Notes under the pieces: model-generated
What the model was told of the DNA's origin: nothing
The model's database searches: none
The model's input: the letters and a program-made list of their open reading frames with translations, nothing else
Origin: Nocardia asteroides
GTDB lineage: Bacteria; Actinomycetota; Actinomycetes; Mycobacteriales; Mycobacteriaceae
Length of the DNA stretch: 64,000 nucleotides
Assembly: GCF_021183625.1 (NCBI RefSeq)
Contig: NZ_CP089214.1
Location: forward strand, 4,774,001-4,838,000
Direction: 5' to 3'
Shown here: positions 43,101-50,758 of the stretch, piece after piece
How positions within the stretch are numbered: position 1 is the first letter of the stretch
Layout of the letters: every line of letters starts with the position of its first letter
Program-made: the position numbers and the translations under genes

Positions 43101-45509
43101 CTGCGACCACGGGTTCCGATTCACGTCGATCGCCGGGTTGCGGCCGTCGTGCGCGGGGAGGTCGCGGAGCGATTCGCGGAATGCTCGCGTCGGATCCGGG
43201 CTCGTTGCCGCGGGTGGGCCCGGCTCGGTGTTCGCGGGCCCGAACGGGGCGGGTGAAGGGGGTGGAGTCGGGGACGTGCCCGGTGCCGGAAGCGACGGTG
43301 GGCCGGTCGGAGAGCTCACCGGTGGTGTCACGCCGAGGGCATGGGGTGTGGACTGCGGTCTGCCCGGCGGGGACGGGATCGAGGAGTTCGTGACCGGGGA
43401 CGGCGTAGTCGCCGGCGTCGCGTCCACCGGTGTCCGGGATGTGGGCGTGCCCGGCGCCGCAGGTGGTGTTTGCTGGTCAGCGGGCTGCTCTGGCCCGGAT
43501 TGGATGCGCGCCGCTGCGGTAGGCGTTGTATCCGTGGTGGTTTCGCGCTGGGTGGACCCGCTCGGGGTTGGTCGATTGCTCGCTGAGGCGGGGGTGAGCG
43601 CGGTATCGGTCGGTGCGGCTGTGCGCTGGTGCGCAGGGGCCGGTGATGGCGCGACCGGAGGCGCTGTGCTGAAGCCGGTGGAGGGATTCGTGGATGCCGG
43701 TGTGCTCGTCGTTGGTGGGCTCGGGGAGGTCGTGACCGGGGACGAAGTGGCGGCTGTTGTTGTGTCCACCGACGCCGGGGATGACGGAGCGCTGGACGTG
43801 GTCGGTGTGGAGTTGGCAGCGGCGTCGCCTGTCGGGATGGAGACAGGGTGGGCGGCTGCGATGTCCGTCGGCGCGGAAGACGGCGGTGGGGCCGGTGGCG
43901 GGCTGGTCGAGGTGCTCGGCGGTTCCGGAGATCCGGTGGTGACGGGTGCCGGGGTCGGCGGTGGGGCGGCCGCGTTATCCGGGGTGACCGGTGACGCGGG
44001 GGTCGGATCGGCCGGCGAGATCGGGGCAGTGGCCGGGGTCGCGTCTGATGGAGTGTCAGCAGTGAGCGAGGTGGCGTCCGGGGCAGGTGACCGAGTCGGC
44101 TCAGGGCCGGTGTCGGGGTCCGGCGTCGGCGGTACCGGAGCCGTGGTGCTCGGCGGGCTGCTCTCTGGTTCGGGAGTGCTCGGTGCGGCGTCCTGCGCTG
44201 TGGAGGTGTGTGTCTCGACGGGGTGCGGACTCGTGTCACTGGCGAGAGAGGGGGTGGCGTCAGGGTTCGCGGGTGAGGTGGTGATGTCGGCATCGGCCGG
44301 TGTTGTGGCGGCGTCGCGTGGCGGCGAGGTATCGGTATCGGCGGCTGCGGTGGGGGTGTCGATACCGGGCGCGGCAGTCGAGCCGGCGGTGTCAGGTGCG
44401 GCCTCGACACTCGTAGGTGAGGTGCTGAGATCAGCGGGAGGGGTTTCCGCGTCGGACGGGATACCGGTCTCGGTATCGGGCGCTTCGTTGGCCGCAGGCG
44501 GGCCCGAATCTGTCCCCGCAGGTGACGTCGGGGCGTCGGGGGAGTCGGTGTCGGTGGACGGGGTGGAATCACTGAGGTCAGGGGTGCCCGGTGCTTCGGG
44601 ATGCCCGCTCGACTCGACGGCCGACTGGATCCCGCCCGCCCCGGCACTGGTGAAGGTGTCGAGCCCGATCTGTAGATCCTGGCCGGTGATGGCGGCCGCG
44701 GCCGTCTGGGCGGCGAGATCGGCGGCGAGTTCGGTTCCGGTTCCGGTGGCGGTGTCGGTGGCGAATCGGCCGAGTTTGCTGGTGGCGGCGTCGGAGAGGC
44801 CGTCGAGGTCGGAGCCGAGGCCGCCGCCGACCGCGCCCCCGACGGCGCCGGCGAAAGTGGAGAGGCCGAGGTCGGACCAGCCGAATTCGTCCATCGCGCG
44901 GTCGCCCCTGCCGACCTGGGTGGTGCGGGCGATGGCGTCGACGCCGCCTTCCTCGAGCGCTTCGAAGGCGGCGCCGTGGAGGGCGGCGCGGGCGGCGGCC
45001 TTCAGTGCGCCGCGGGTGAGCATGCGGGCGATGAGCTGTTTGATCGCGATGCGGACGGCGACTTGGGCCGCGACCCGGGCGGCGACGCCCGCGGCGGCTC
45101 CGACGCCGGTCCAGGCGGTGCCGAGCGCGACGCCGATCTCGACGGCGGCCACGATCATGGTGCCGATGATGACGAGCTTGGTGTGCTCGATGTCGTTGGC
45201 GCCGTCGTACAGGAGTTCGGCCTGGTAGCGGCAGTACTTCGCGATGGCGGTGAAGGCGGCGTCGTCGCCTGCGAGGAGTTTGTCGCGGTAGGCGGCGAGC
45301 GCGGTGTGGGTCTCGCCCTCGGAGATGGCGGCCAGGGCGGCGTTCAGCGCGGCGGCGGCCTCGTCGTCGACGGTGTCGAGGGTGTCCGCCATCGAGTTCC
45401 AGGCGTCGGAGAGGCGGCGCATGGCGGTTTCGTCACCGTCGGGCCAGTCGCCGGCGCCGAGGATGTACTTCGCGACCCACTCCAGGGAGTCCGGGATCTC
45501 GATGCCCAC
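40143..45509 (-). CDS. Giant CpnT-like polymorphic toxin: WXG100-like N-terminus, papain-fold toxin, second C-terminal cassette
   Basis: One uninterrupted 1788-codon frame from GTG 45509, 3 bp after the WXG100 gene. Residues 1-330 form a helical WXG100-like export domain (IPDSLEWVAKYILGAGDWP) with hydrophobic segments near 105-150 and a Gly/Ala-rich region. Residues about 330-770 are a Thr/Pro/Ser/Ala-rich linker. Residues about 800-935 are a pre-toxin domain. Residues about 960-1160 form a papain-like toxin domain with the nucleophile Cys in RSNNCLDCALS (near 996) and His in SGHATVVVY (near 1116). The frame then continues through a low-complexity stretch that coincides with the out-of-frame immunity gene 41486-42013. 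It reaches a second copy of the pre-toxin domain (about 1390-1500), then an HSSFLAG/SGHYRP domain (about 1645-1788). Papain-fold toxins of this class are proteases or glutamine deamidases. A natural product ending near residue 1165 would be expected, but no stop occurs there. Confidence 0.85.
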   Translation of the reverse strand: MGIEIPDSLEWVAKYILGAGDWPDGDETAMRRLSDAWNSMADTLDTVDDEAAAALNAALAAISEGETHTALAAYRDKLLAGDDAAFTAIAKYCRYQAELLYDGANDIEHTKLVIIGTMIVAAVEIGVALGTAWTGVGAAAGVAARVAAQVAVRIAIKQLIARMLTRGALKAAARAALHGAAFEALEEGGVDAIARTTQVGRGDRAMDEFGWSDLGLSTFAGAVGGAVGGGLGSDLDGLSDAATSKLGRFATDTATGTGTELAADLAAQTAAAAITGQDLQIGLDTFTSAGAGGIQSAVESSGHPEAPGTPDLSDSTPSTDTDSPDAPTSPAGTDSGPPAANEAPDTETGIPSDAETPPADLSTSPTSVEAAPDTAGSTAAPGIDTPTAAADTDTSPPRDAATTPADADITTSPANPDATPSLASDTSPHPVETHTSTAQDAAPSTPEPESSPPSTTAPVPPTPDPDTGPEPTRSPAPDATSLTADTPSDATPATAPISPADPTPASPVTPDNAAAPPPTPAPVTTGSPEPPSTSTSPPPAPPPSSAPTDIAAAHPVSIPTGDAAANSTPTTSSAPSSPASVDTTTAATSSPVTTSPSPPTTSTPASTNPSTGFSTAPPVAPSPAPAHQRTAAPTDTALTPASASNRPTPSGSTQRETTTDTTPTAAARIQSGPEQPADQQTPPAAPGTPTSRTPVDATPATTPSPVTNSSIPSPPGRPQSTPHALGVTPPVSSPTGPPSLPAPGTSPTPPPSPAPFGPANTEPGPPAATSPDPTRAFRESLRDLPAHDGRNPAIDVNRNPWSQRPPAYRIRRFDMGGGQWITVADIDAHITDAHLLSPAALQHAMERVQSTVDAVFNNGSRLLSGDQLLIDIRFTADTDTPGLGLSADRLAGTITNTLREHLGLFPADAYSPLSALELREISNDIARANTDSPVSNPSDTRVVDHHRLDNVESPDFQHDVEDSLRNGNGFDRFADPRTHPYGQLVNDGGPEVTGRSNNCLDCALSALSSFHGVPQVSAPRWADIIHADPHNPNYAEVDRRSGERGGLERASTWLGGPWLSYSGMPVPAQFDALHHYVDGLGPGSAALVTSWFPALDANGDVVLDSNGSPEIISGHATVVVYPAGADGPVWWDPQHGLTTDAPPGYLVDDAVAMECIPIDSNGGTSDAGAGTDTGTGHATDAPGLRPRPEILDSGEPAGLGLSGDPASGRGAPIGGGPGQRGDQQAHGSDHLAQQPAGQNDRGDVRHGDRSGQPGTGFPGLSETAPHSPDPAGRDREHDRVPGTSDRPRQPAEPGADSTSADHQATDPASAQRPPRSGSDLMGLRPGPSDGDLAAGRDLRAVAAPVTQHDLRNAGQARRAREQLRSGGPASDTATTLADPLTGRALPAHRSTEFGQPVLVVGMNVHVTGNNPVDVRQLHDRAQLTTDLAFNRGHRLPDGAWLMVDLVPVTDPAAADLHLNSDSPRTDPAAIETSLRAQLGLGPAEGQGLSTTDLARLGRQVGSTPMESPGTADRSAQTTPAFDPRRAPETDRPAPAPAPPMSAVPPAPPADRTPESDWGRPNPRRRSEPSRWRRWFGFGERRPRPRPVIVLQQDLPRPPTAPRPESRRAVIEPERPSEDAIDGTPFRASPPFEGRRMNSAFHGENEPGNPIWTSPPSAVRYLDAEERSRLRLTVRNGLLVDVDGNPFDTRAGSTHWGGQGRAIFVMDLDGNLYASNTHGRGLFHHSSFLAGGAVAAAGELRVVDGRLHLLTDSSGHYRPERGHTLQAISRLRALGIDMGAVAIEFEAPR
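41486..42013 (-). CDS. Probable immunity protein for the papain-fold toxin, nested out of frame
   Basis: A 175-aa protein starting MPEPVPTREQATQLMRQVYG at ATG 42013, with GGAGGAAC 6 bp upstream. It lies in a different register of the same strand from the giant toxin frame. Its composition is that of a real globular protein (mixed beta/alpha, with the stretch VVINKHTGVITSHSSLP), while the toxin frame over the same bases reads as Gly/Pro/Asp/Arg-rich filler. Position immediately after the papain-fold domain, and the VVINKxTG pattern seen in several small immunity families, support the immunity role. It would be made inside the cell and block the toxin. I cannot name its family with certainty. 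Confidence 0.72.
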   Translation of the reverse strand: MPEPVPTREQATQLMRQVYGPDRRFSILESRQGWVCQEILPRDEVRRSGVGLGSVVINKHTGVITSHSSLPVRMTGEMFDTAIEAGNPAPGFQVYPKQHRIHLTQLAETENTIEYQVRQTDLDNPQNPELTRRVQITKQPIRHQPSDRLAAEATSWAYDQARRTGTWPREGTFER

Positions 45510-45512
45510 GGG

Positions 45513-45830
45513 TCAGCGGCCCGTGGACTGGTCCAGGCCGGCGGCGGCGGCGTCTTCCTGGGCGGTCACCTGGTCGGCGATGGTGACGAGGGTGGCGCCG
45601 AGCCGGGTCATGGTGGTGGCGAGGTTGGCGACCGAGGTCTTTCCCTGCTCGACGCCGGAGGTGTAGTTCTGGGCGAAGGCCTGGCCGGTTCGGTCGTTGC
45701 CCCAGCATTCGCCCTCGGCGGCCAGTGCCGCGGTGAGCTGGTTCGCGGCGGTGGTGATCGTGGCGGCGGCGGTGTCGAAGGACGGCTGGGTGGCCCGGAG
45801 GGCTCGGGGGTCTATGCGGACGGTGCTCAC
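45513..45830 (-). CDS. WXG100/ESAT-6-family small secreted protein
   Basis: A 105-aa helical protein starting at GTG 45830 (GTGA overlap with the YbaB-like gene). The central GECWGNDRTGQAFA carries the W-x-G hairpin turn of WXG100 proteins, flanked by two long amphipathic helices. Such proteins pair with partner ESX substrates and carry the secretion signal. It lies 3 bp before the giant toxin, so it is the likely export partner of that protein's N-terminal domain. Confidence 0.85.
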   Translation of the reverse strand: MSTVRIDPRALRATQPSFDTAAATITTAANQLTAALAAEGECWGNDRTGQAFAQNYTSGVEQGKTSVANLATTMTRLGATLVTIADQVTAQEDAAAAGLDQSTGR

Positions 45831-46315
45831 CGGAGGTAGCCCCGGTTGCGGAAGTAGTCGTCCTCGTCCTCGATCGAGTCGGAGGCGGGCGTCGTGGCAG
45901 CTTCGGCGGTCGACGAATCGAGTTGTGCGAGAACATCTTTTGTTGCCGGAGCGCCGGGGATGAGGTCGGGGAGGTCGGGGAGGGGCAGGTCGGTGAACGG
46001 CGCAAGGGCCTCGGCCTGCTTGGCAGCCGCGCGGCCCGCCGCTTCCCGCAGCGTGGCCGTGATCACCGGGCCGAGGGTCGCGGAGGTGGATCGCTTGAAA
46101 GCTTCGGGCTGGAGGTGCACCTCGAGCACCCCGGCGACGGTCGCGGTGACGCGCACCAGATTGTCCGGCGACCACACCGTGACCGGCTCGGCCGCGCGCT
46201 GCTGCGCGGCGACCAGCGCCGACCGCTGCTGCTCGTAGGACTCGAGCATCGACTCGACCTGTGCGCGCAGCGCGTCGTTGCCCGCCCGGGCCGCACCGGG
46301 CAATTCCTCGGCCAT
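45827..46315 (-). CDS. YbaB/EbfC-like protein of the ESX toxin locus
   Basis: A 162-aa protein starting at ATG 46315 after AAAGGAG. The first 100 residues match the YbaB/EbfC pattern (long N-terminal helix, VRVTATVAGVLEVHLQPEAF beta-sheet, then a helix), followed by a Pro/Asp/Ser-rich tail. In ESX-linked actinobacterial toxin loci these proteins recur next to WXG100 genes; a DNA-binding or chaperone role has not been settled. The analogous gene in the second locus is at 58027. Confidence 0.75.
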   Translation of the reverse strand: MAEELPGAARAGNDALRAQVESMLESYEQQRSALVAAQQRAAEPVTVWSPDNLVRVTATVAGVLEVHLQPEAFKRSTSATLGPVITATLREAAGRAAAKQAEALAPFTDLPLPDLPDLIPGAPATKDVLAQLDSSTAEAATTPASDSIEDEDDYFRNRGYLR

Positions 46316-46381
46316 CGGGGCTCCTTTCCCAATCGACACGTTCGCAAGGCTTGGACGCGCGCGGGACGTCCGCGGTTCCCG

Positions 46382-47146
46382 CTACCGGCTGCCGACCGGG
46401 CGGCGGGTGAACAGGCCGATGTGGTTGGCGATGCGCAGGCGAAGCTCGTCCGGCGGCCCCGGGATGACGGTGAGGTCGTCGCCGTCGGCGTGGTGTTGCA
46501 GCAGGTAGCGGCCGTCGTCCGGGTAGTCGAGCCACAGGAAGGCTCTGCCGTCGGAGGTGGGGCGGGCATCGAGCTGATACCCGGGGTAGACGGTGATCTC
46601 GCCGGTGCCGATCCGGGGGCGGCGGAAGAAGCGCTGCACCTGTTCGGTCGGGGAGAGCCGGGTGGGGTGCCTGCCGTAGACGGGCGCGTCCAGGTCGCCG
46701 CGCCTGCCTTCGAAGCGCGGGGTGCGGCCGCCGGGCGCGGGTGGCAGGTGGGCGACGATCCGCTCGGCGAGCGCGGCGGGTGGCAGTGCGTGGATGGTGA
46801 TCGGACCGCCCCGATCGCGATCGGCGCCGGGTGCCTGGACGGCGAGCGCCCCGAGATCACCGGCGATGCCCGCGTAGATCCGCACCACCGCGGACTGCGC
46901 CGGGCCGTGCAGCCCCTCGATCTCGACGCGTACCCGCGGCTCCAGCAACACCCCGAAGGCCGCGTGCAGCCCGGGGTCGTACACCCGCTGGATCTCCTCG
47001 ACCGCGACCTGCCTGCGCTCGCTGTGCACCGCGAGCGATTCGGCGAACTCGGGGCGGAAGGTCAGCGGGTAGGGCAGGCGGTCGCGGCCGTGGGCCTCCA
47101 GCGCGAGAGCGAAGGCGTGCGGGCTCAGCGTCCAGCGGTCGCTCAC
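46382..47146 (-). CDS. espG: EspG-family ESX secretion chaperone
   Basis: A 254-aa protein of the EspG fold: N-terminal WTLSPHAFALALEAHGRDR, a central FAESLAVHSERRQVAVEEI helix pair, and the C-terminal FLWLDYPDDGRYLL with a final RIANHIGLF. EspG proteins bind PE/PPE-type substrates in the cytosol and keep them export-competent. GTG 47146 overlaps the stop of the PPE-like gene (GTGA), which is the expected client. The 66-bp gap to the YbaB-like gene is the largest break in this operon. Confidence 0.82.
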   Translation of the reverse strand: MSDRWTLSPHAFALALEAHGRDRLPYPLTFRPEFAESLAVHSERRQVAVEEIQRVYDPGLHAAFGVLLEPRVRVEIEGLHGPAQSAVVRIYAGIAGDLGALAVQAPGADRDRGGPITIHALPPAALAERIVAHLPPAPGGRTPRFEGRRGDLDAPVYGRHPTRLSPTEQVQRFFRRPRIGTGEITVYPGYQLDARPTSDGRAFLWLDYPDDGRYLLQHHADGDDLTVIPGPPDELRLRIANHIGLFTRRPVGSR

Positions 47147-48519
47147 CCGCCGATCACTCCGCCCGGTGGCAGCGTCGGCGGGAGCTGCCCGATGAGTTCG
47201 TGCTCGCGGTCCCGCACGAGGTAGTCGGGGATCTTGTGTTCGCTCTCGTCGTCACCGCCGTTGGCGCCGCGGCCCGCGCCCATCATGCCGGGCATGCCGT
47301 TGGCGCCGCGGCCGGCGGCGGTGGTGGCGGCGTTCCTGGTGGCCGGGGTTGTGGCGGTGCCGGTCGCGGTCGGCGAGCCGGGCACGCTGCGGCCCGGGTC
47401 GGGGGAGCTGGTCGTGGTCGGCGCGCCGGTGTTGGTGGTGGGGCTCGGGGTGCCGGTCCTCGGGTCGACCGAGGTGGTCGGCCGGTCGGTGGTGGAGGTG
47501 GGGACGGTACTCGCGGGGACGGTGCTCGCTGGGTTGGTGCTGGTCGGATCGGTGCTGGTGGGCGAGGTGTTCTCGGTGTCTTCGGAGGTGCCGGTGGGGT
47601 CCGACTCGGTGGTGCCGGTGTCCGTCGGGGTCTCCTGGGGACTCACCGGCGACTCCGTCGGGGTGTTCTGTGGGTCGGTGGAGCTCGGCGAACCAGTCGT
47701 GTCCGGCGTGTTTCCGCCGGTGTCGACACCGGGGGCCGGGGTGCCGCCCGGTGCGCCGCCGGAGTCGCCCACGGTGTTGTGCGGCACCGGGAGGATCGGG
47801 GTCTGGCGATCCACGGTGGCCGACCCGGGCTGGTAGGTGCCGATCATGAAGAGCTGAGCGTCGGCCTCCGCCTCGGTGGCGCGATGTTTGGCCGCTTTGA
47901 TCACCCCGTTGCCGGGGATGTGGCTGACGAATTCGTCGAAACCCGAGACCTCTTCGGGCTGGGGAATGGCGATCTTCGCCTGTCCGAGCAGCCCCTCCAT
48001 GTAATCGATGCCATTGGCGACCATCTGGAACGCGGTGGGCAGATTCGCCGCCTCGGCGGCGTAGCCCTTGATTCCCTCGATCGCCGCGTTCCCGGAGGCG
48101 CCCGACCACTTCTCGGCCAGGACCCGCTCCATCGCGGACCGGTAGTTCTCCACCGCGGTGCGGGTGCCATCGGTGAGCCGGCGCCAGCCGTCGGCCCCGG
48201 CGTTCACCTCGCCCGCGCTCACGCCCGGCTCGCCTCCGCTGCCGTTCAGGGCCTGCCAGATCTGCCGGTGCGACCAGGTGCTGAATGCTTCCGGCGCGGT
48301 GACGGCCTCCTTCGCCATCGCCACCGCGGTGCCGTCCCGCAGCCGGGACCATTCGCCGCCGATGATGTCGCGGTCGCCCTGCCAGGTCTGCTTGCCCTGC
48401 TCGTCGAGGGTGGCGCGGTCGTTGTCCGCGTCGCGGGATCGGGCGTAGTTGTCCACGATCTTGAAGGTGCCGAGGGTGCCGACGTGGCCGAGGAATTCGC
48501 CGATATCGCTGAGCCCCAT
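47143..48519 (-). CDS. PPE-like ESX effector with Thr/Pro-rich tail
   Basis: A 458-aa protein from ATG 48519 (GGAGGAA upstream, one-base overlap with the previous stop). The first 240 residues are helical, with KWSGASGNAA as the WxG-like turn and a W-rich WSHRQIWQAL segment; they resemble the PPE/WXG100-type domain of Nocardia ESX loci. From about 250 to 400 the sequence is a low-complexity Thr/Pro/Ser/Asp linker. A Gly/Met-rich segment and an acidic/proline C-terminus follow (IPDYLVRDREHELIGQLPP). EspG just downstream is the probable chaperone. No toxin domain is visible; it may be a structural or surface ESX substrate. Confidence 0.7.
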   Translation of the reverse strand: MGLSDIGEFLGHVGTLGTFKIVDNYARSRDADNDRATLDEQGKQTWQGDRDIIGGEWSRLRDGTAVAMAKEAVTAPEAFSTWSHRQIWQALNGSGGEPGVSAGEVNAGADGWRRLTDGTRTAVENYRSAMERVLAEKWSGASGNAAIEGIKGYAAEAANLPTAFQMVANGIDYMEGLLGQAKIAIPQPEEVSGFDEFVSHIPGNGVIKAAKHRATEAEADAQLFMIGTYQPGSATVDRQTPILPVPHNTVGDSGGAPGGTPAPGVDTGGNTPDTTGSPSSTDPQNTPTESPVSPQETPTDTGTTESDPTGTSEDTENTSPTSTDPTSTNPASTVPASTVPTSTTDRPTTSVDPRTGTPSPTTNTGAPTTTSSPDPGRSVPGSPTATGTATTPATRNAATTAAGRGANGMPGMMGAGRGANGGDDESEHKIPDYLVRDREHELIGQLPPTLPPGGVIGG

Positions 48520-48914
48520 CAGATTCCTCCGTTCGTCAGGGTGTCGGCGGATTGCTGGTCGGTGGAGTGGAGTTTGCCGATTGCGGCGAGGAAGGTGTCG
48601 CGTTGGTCGCGGGCTATGGATATGTGTTGGTCGAGGCGTTTGGTGGCGGAGTCGTCGGGGTCGTCGGCGCTGCCCGTGGCGGCCTTGAATTCGAGCTTCT
48701 GTCGGATTGCCTGGGCTGAGGGGAGTCCGCCCCAACCGCTCAAGCGGTCCAGTTTGCCGGCTACGAGTTTCTGCGCTTCCAGTGCCGCGATGTACTCGCC
48801 GACGACGTTCGCCATCGAATTGCCGAGTCCCTCTTCTATCCTGATCTCTCCAGCGATGGCCTGCTGCTTCATGGTTCGCCAATACGTGACTTGATCCTCG
48901 GACACAGTCCCCAC
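48519..48914 (-). CDS. Small helical ESX-associated protein
   Basis: A 131-aa protein, almost wholly helical, with a short LSGWGGLPSAQAIRQKL turn that may be a WxG-like motif. I do not recognise a family beyond that. GTG 48914 follows the TAG of the lipoprotein gene without a gap; a second GTG at 48905 is equally possible. It is probably a co-secreted partner of the PPE-like protein. Confidence 0.65.
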   Translation of the reverse strand: MGTVSEDQVTYWRTMKQQAIAGEIRIEEGLGNSMANVVGEYIAALEAQKLVAGKLDRLSGWGGLPSAQAIRQKLEFKAATGSADDPDDSATKRLDQHISIARDQRDTFLAAIGKLHSTDQQSADTLTNGGI

Positions 48915-49478
48915 CTACTCGGGTAGATGCGGCTCGAGGGCCGCCGCGTACTTCTCGGCCATCGTGCACAGATCGCCGGTCCTGGGACCCTCTGTGCTCA
49001 GCCATGAGGCCGTTACCTCGAACAGGCCCTGCTGGGCTTCGAACGAGACGTAGCAGATGTCCGGAGTGTTCTGTTCCTTCGAAACCAATCCGGGGCGTGC
49101 GTTCACCGTCGTATCCCGGATGACGGTCACCGACTTCTTGGTGCGGGCTTCCTCGAGTGTGTGGCTCGTCGAGCCGACACCGATCATCCGGCGGCCCGAG
49201 CCGTAGCGATCGTCGGTCGGCGCCCAATCGCAGATCCGCCATGCCGAGATGCCCGTCGGCGGGTCCGTTGTGATCAACTTCGTCGCTGGATCGAGTCCGA
49301 CCTGCCGCAGCACCTCGTCCGACAGCGCCCCCCGGCACGGGTTGAAGACCTCGATCTTGTCCGGATCCCGCACCGTCGTCGTCGGCCCGGCCGACCCCGG
49401 CGAATCCACACACCCCGCGAGCAGCGCGACTCCGGCCACCCCACCGGCCACGGCCCGCAGCACCCCCATACCTCGCAC
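48915..49478 (-). CDS. DUF3558-type lipoprotein
   Basis: A 187-aa lipoprotein. GTG 49478 is chosen because GGAGGAG lies 5 bp upstream and it yields a compact signal ending at lipobox ALLAGC (Cys near 23). The mature part has the DUF3558 pattern FNPCRGALSDEVLRQVG and a second conserved Cys in ICDWAP. Proteins of this family are common at the head of ESX-type operons in Nocardia and relatives; the function is unknown. It is the first gene of the minus-strand toxin operon and divergent from the rpsH promoter. Confidence 0.85.
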   Translation of the reverse strand: MRGMGVLRAVAGGVAGVALLAGCVDSPGSAGPTTTVRDPDKIEVFNPCRGALSDEVLRQVGLDPATKLITTDPPTGISAWRICDWAPTDDRYGSGRRMIGVGSTSHTLEEARTKKSVTVIRDTTVNARPGLVSKEQNTPDICYVSFEAQQGLFEVTASWLSTEGPRTGDLCTMAEKYAAALEPHLPE

Positions 49479-49606
49479 AGCAGCTCCTCCCCGGTCGACC
49501 ACGATTACCCACTTGGACGCGCCCCGCTGCCGATAGGTTCCCGTCGAGCGAGTTCGCGACCATCGAACCATCGCGGAGCATCCGTCCGCGGCCTCGGGCG
49601 ACCCGA

Positions 49607-49654
49607 TTTTGTCCAGGGAAAACGCGCCCTTACACTAGAGCGGTTGCCTGGGCA
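49607..49654 (+). promoter_or_regulatory. Promoter and leader start of rpsH operon, copy of the rplN element
   Basis: TACACT (49631-49636) lies 18 bp after TTTTGT (49607-49612); the downstream TAGAGCGGTTGCCTGGG repeats the rplN leader start at 35983 (TAGTGCGGTTGCCTG). A transcript from here would have a leader of about 165 nt before ATG 49805. The remainder of the 326-bp gap 49479-49804 shows only this promoter and, presumably, the divergent promoter for the lipoprotein operon. Confidence 0.72.
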
Positions 49655-49804
49655 CAGCCATGTCCTCTGTATATGCGCACCCGGCGGCGAGAACTCACCC
49701 GGTCGGCAAGTGCTGACCGGACCAGCCGAATTGTCGTAGGCCCACGGTCCGCGTGAGCGGGCGTTGCATGGGAACCGCGGCGAGAAAGGTGTCGAGGTCT
49801 AACC

Positions 49805-50203
49805 ATGACCATGACCGATCCGATCGCAGACTTTCTGACCCGTCTGCGCAACGCCAACTCGGCGTACCACGATCAGGTGAAGGCTCCGCACTCGAAGCTC
49901 AAGGCGAACATCGCCGAGATCCTCAAGCGCGAGGGCTACATCTCCGACTTCCGCACCGAGGACGCGACGGTGGGCAAGACCCTGATCGTCGACCTCAAGT
50001 ACGGGCCCTCCCGCGAGCGCAGCCTCGCCGGGGTGCGCCGGGTGTCCAAGCCCGGTCTGCGCGTGTACGCGAAATCCACCAACCTGCCCAAGGTGCTCGG
50101 CGGCCTCGGCGTGGCGATCATCTCCACGTCCTCCGGCCTGCTGACGGACCGGCAAGCGGCACAGCAGCGCGTGGGCGGCGAAGTCCTCGCCTACGTCTGG
50201 TAA
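49805..50203 (+). CDS. rpsH: 30S ribosomal protein S8
   Basis: A 132-aa S8, with the N-terminal MTMTDPIADFLTRLRNAN seen in mycobacterial S8 and the C-terminal GGEVLAYVW. It binds the central domain of 16S rRNA and, in other bacteria, autoregulates the spc operon. A second ATG at 49811 is possible. It normally follows rpsN directly; here it starts a new transcript. Confidence 0.98.
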   Translation: MTMTDPIADFLTRLRNANSAYHDQVKAPHSKLKANIAEILKREGYISDFRTEDATVGKTLIVDLKYGPSRERSLAGVRRVSKPGLRVYAKSTNLPKVLGGLGVAIISTSSGLLTDRQAAQQRVGGEVLAYVW

Positions 50204-50216
50204 GGGAGGCAGAGAC

Positions 50217-50756
50217 ATGTCGCGTATCGGCAAGAAGCCCATCGCAATCCCCGCCGGGGTCGATATCACCGTCGACGGCCAGGTCGTCTCGGTGAAGGGG
50301 CCCAAGGGCACCCTGTCGCACACCGTGGCCGAGCCCATCACCGTCACTCGTGGTGAGGACGGCCAGCTCGAGATCGGCCGCCCGGACGACGAGCGGCGCA
50401 ACCGCTCGCTGCACGGCCTCACCCGCACGCTGATCTCGAACATGGTCGTCGGCGTGACCCAGGGGTACGAGAAGAAGCTGGAGATCTTCGGCGTCGGTTA
50501 CCGCGTGGCGGCGAAGGGCTCGAACCTCGAGTTCGCCCTCGGCTACAGCCACCCGGTTCCGGTCGAGGCCCCGGAGGGCATCACCTTCGCGGTGGAGACG
50601 CCGACGAAGTTCTCGGTGTCCGGAATCGACAAGCAGAAGGTCGGCCAGATCTCGGCGGTCATCCACGGTCTGCGCAAGCCCGACCCGTACAAGGGCAAGG
50701 GCATCCGCTACGCCGGCGAGGTCGTGCGCCGCAAGGTCGGAAAGACGGGTAAGTGA
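50217..50756 (+). CDS. rplF: 50S ribosomal protein L6
   Basis: A 179-aa L6, full length, with SRIGKKPIAIPAGV at the N-terminus and the C-terminal RKPDPYKGKGIRYAGE signature. It sits near the GTPase-associated centre of the 50S subunit. GGGAGGCAGAG precedes ATG 50217. Confidence 0.98.
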   Translation: MSRIGKKPIAIPAGVDITVDGQVVSVKGPKGTLSHTVAEPITVTRGEDGQLEIGRPDDERRNRSLHGLTRTLISNMVVGVTQGYEKKLEIFGVGYRVAAKGSNLEFALGYSHPVPVEAPEGITFAVETPTKFSVSGIDKQKVGQISAVIHGLRKPDPYKGKGIRYAGEVVRRKVGKTGK

Positions 50757-50758
50757 TC

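Noticed and set aside
43138..45228. A plus-strand open frame of 696 codons rich in Gly/Val/Ser
   Set aside because: It is the complement of the Thr/Pro/Ser linker of the giant toxin; low complexity and no start signal support treating it as a shadow.
49161..49739. Plus-strand frame of 192 codons opposite the DUF3558 lipoprotein
   Set aside because: It crosses the rpsH promoter and lies antisense to a well supported lipoprotein gene.
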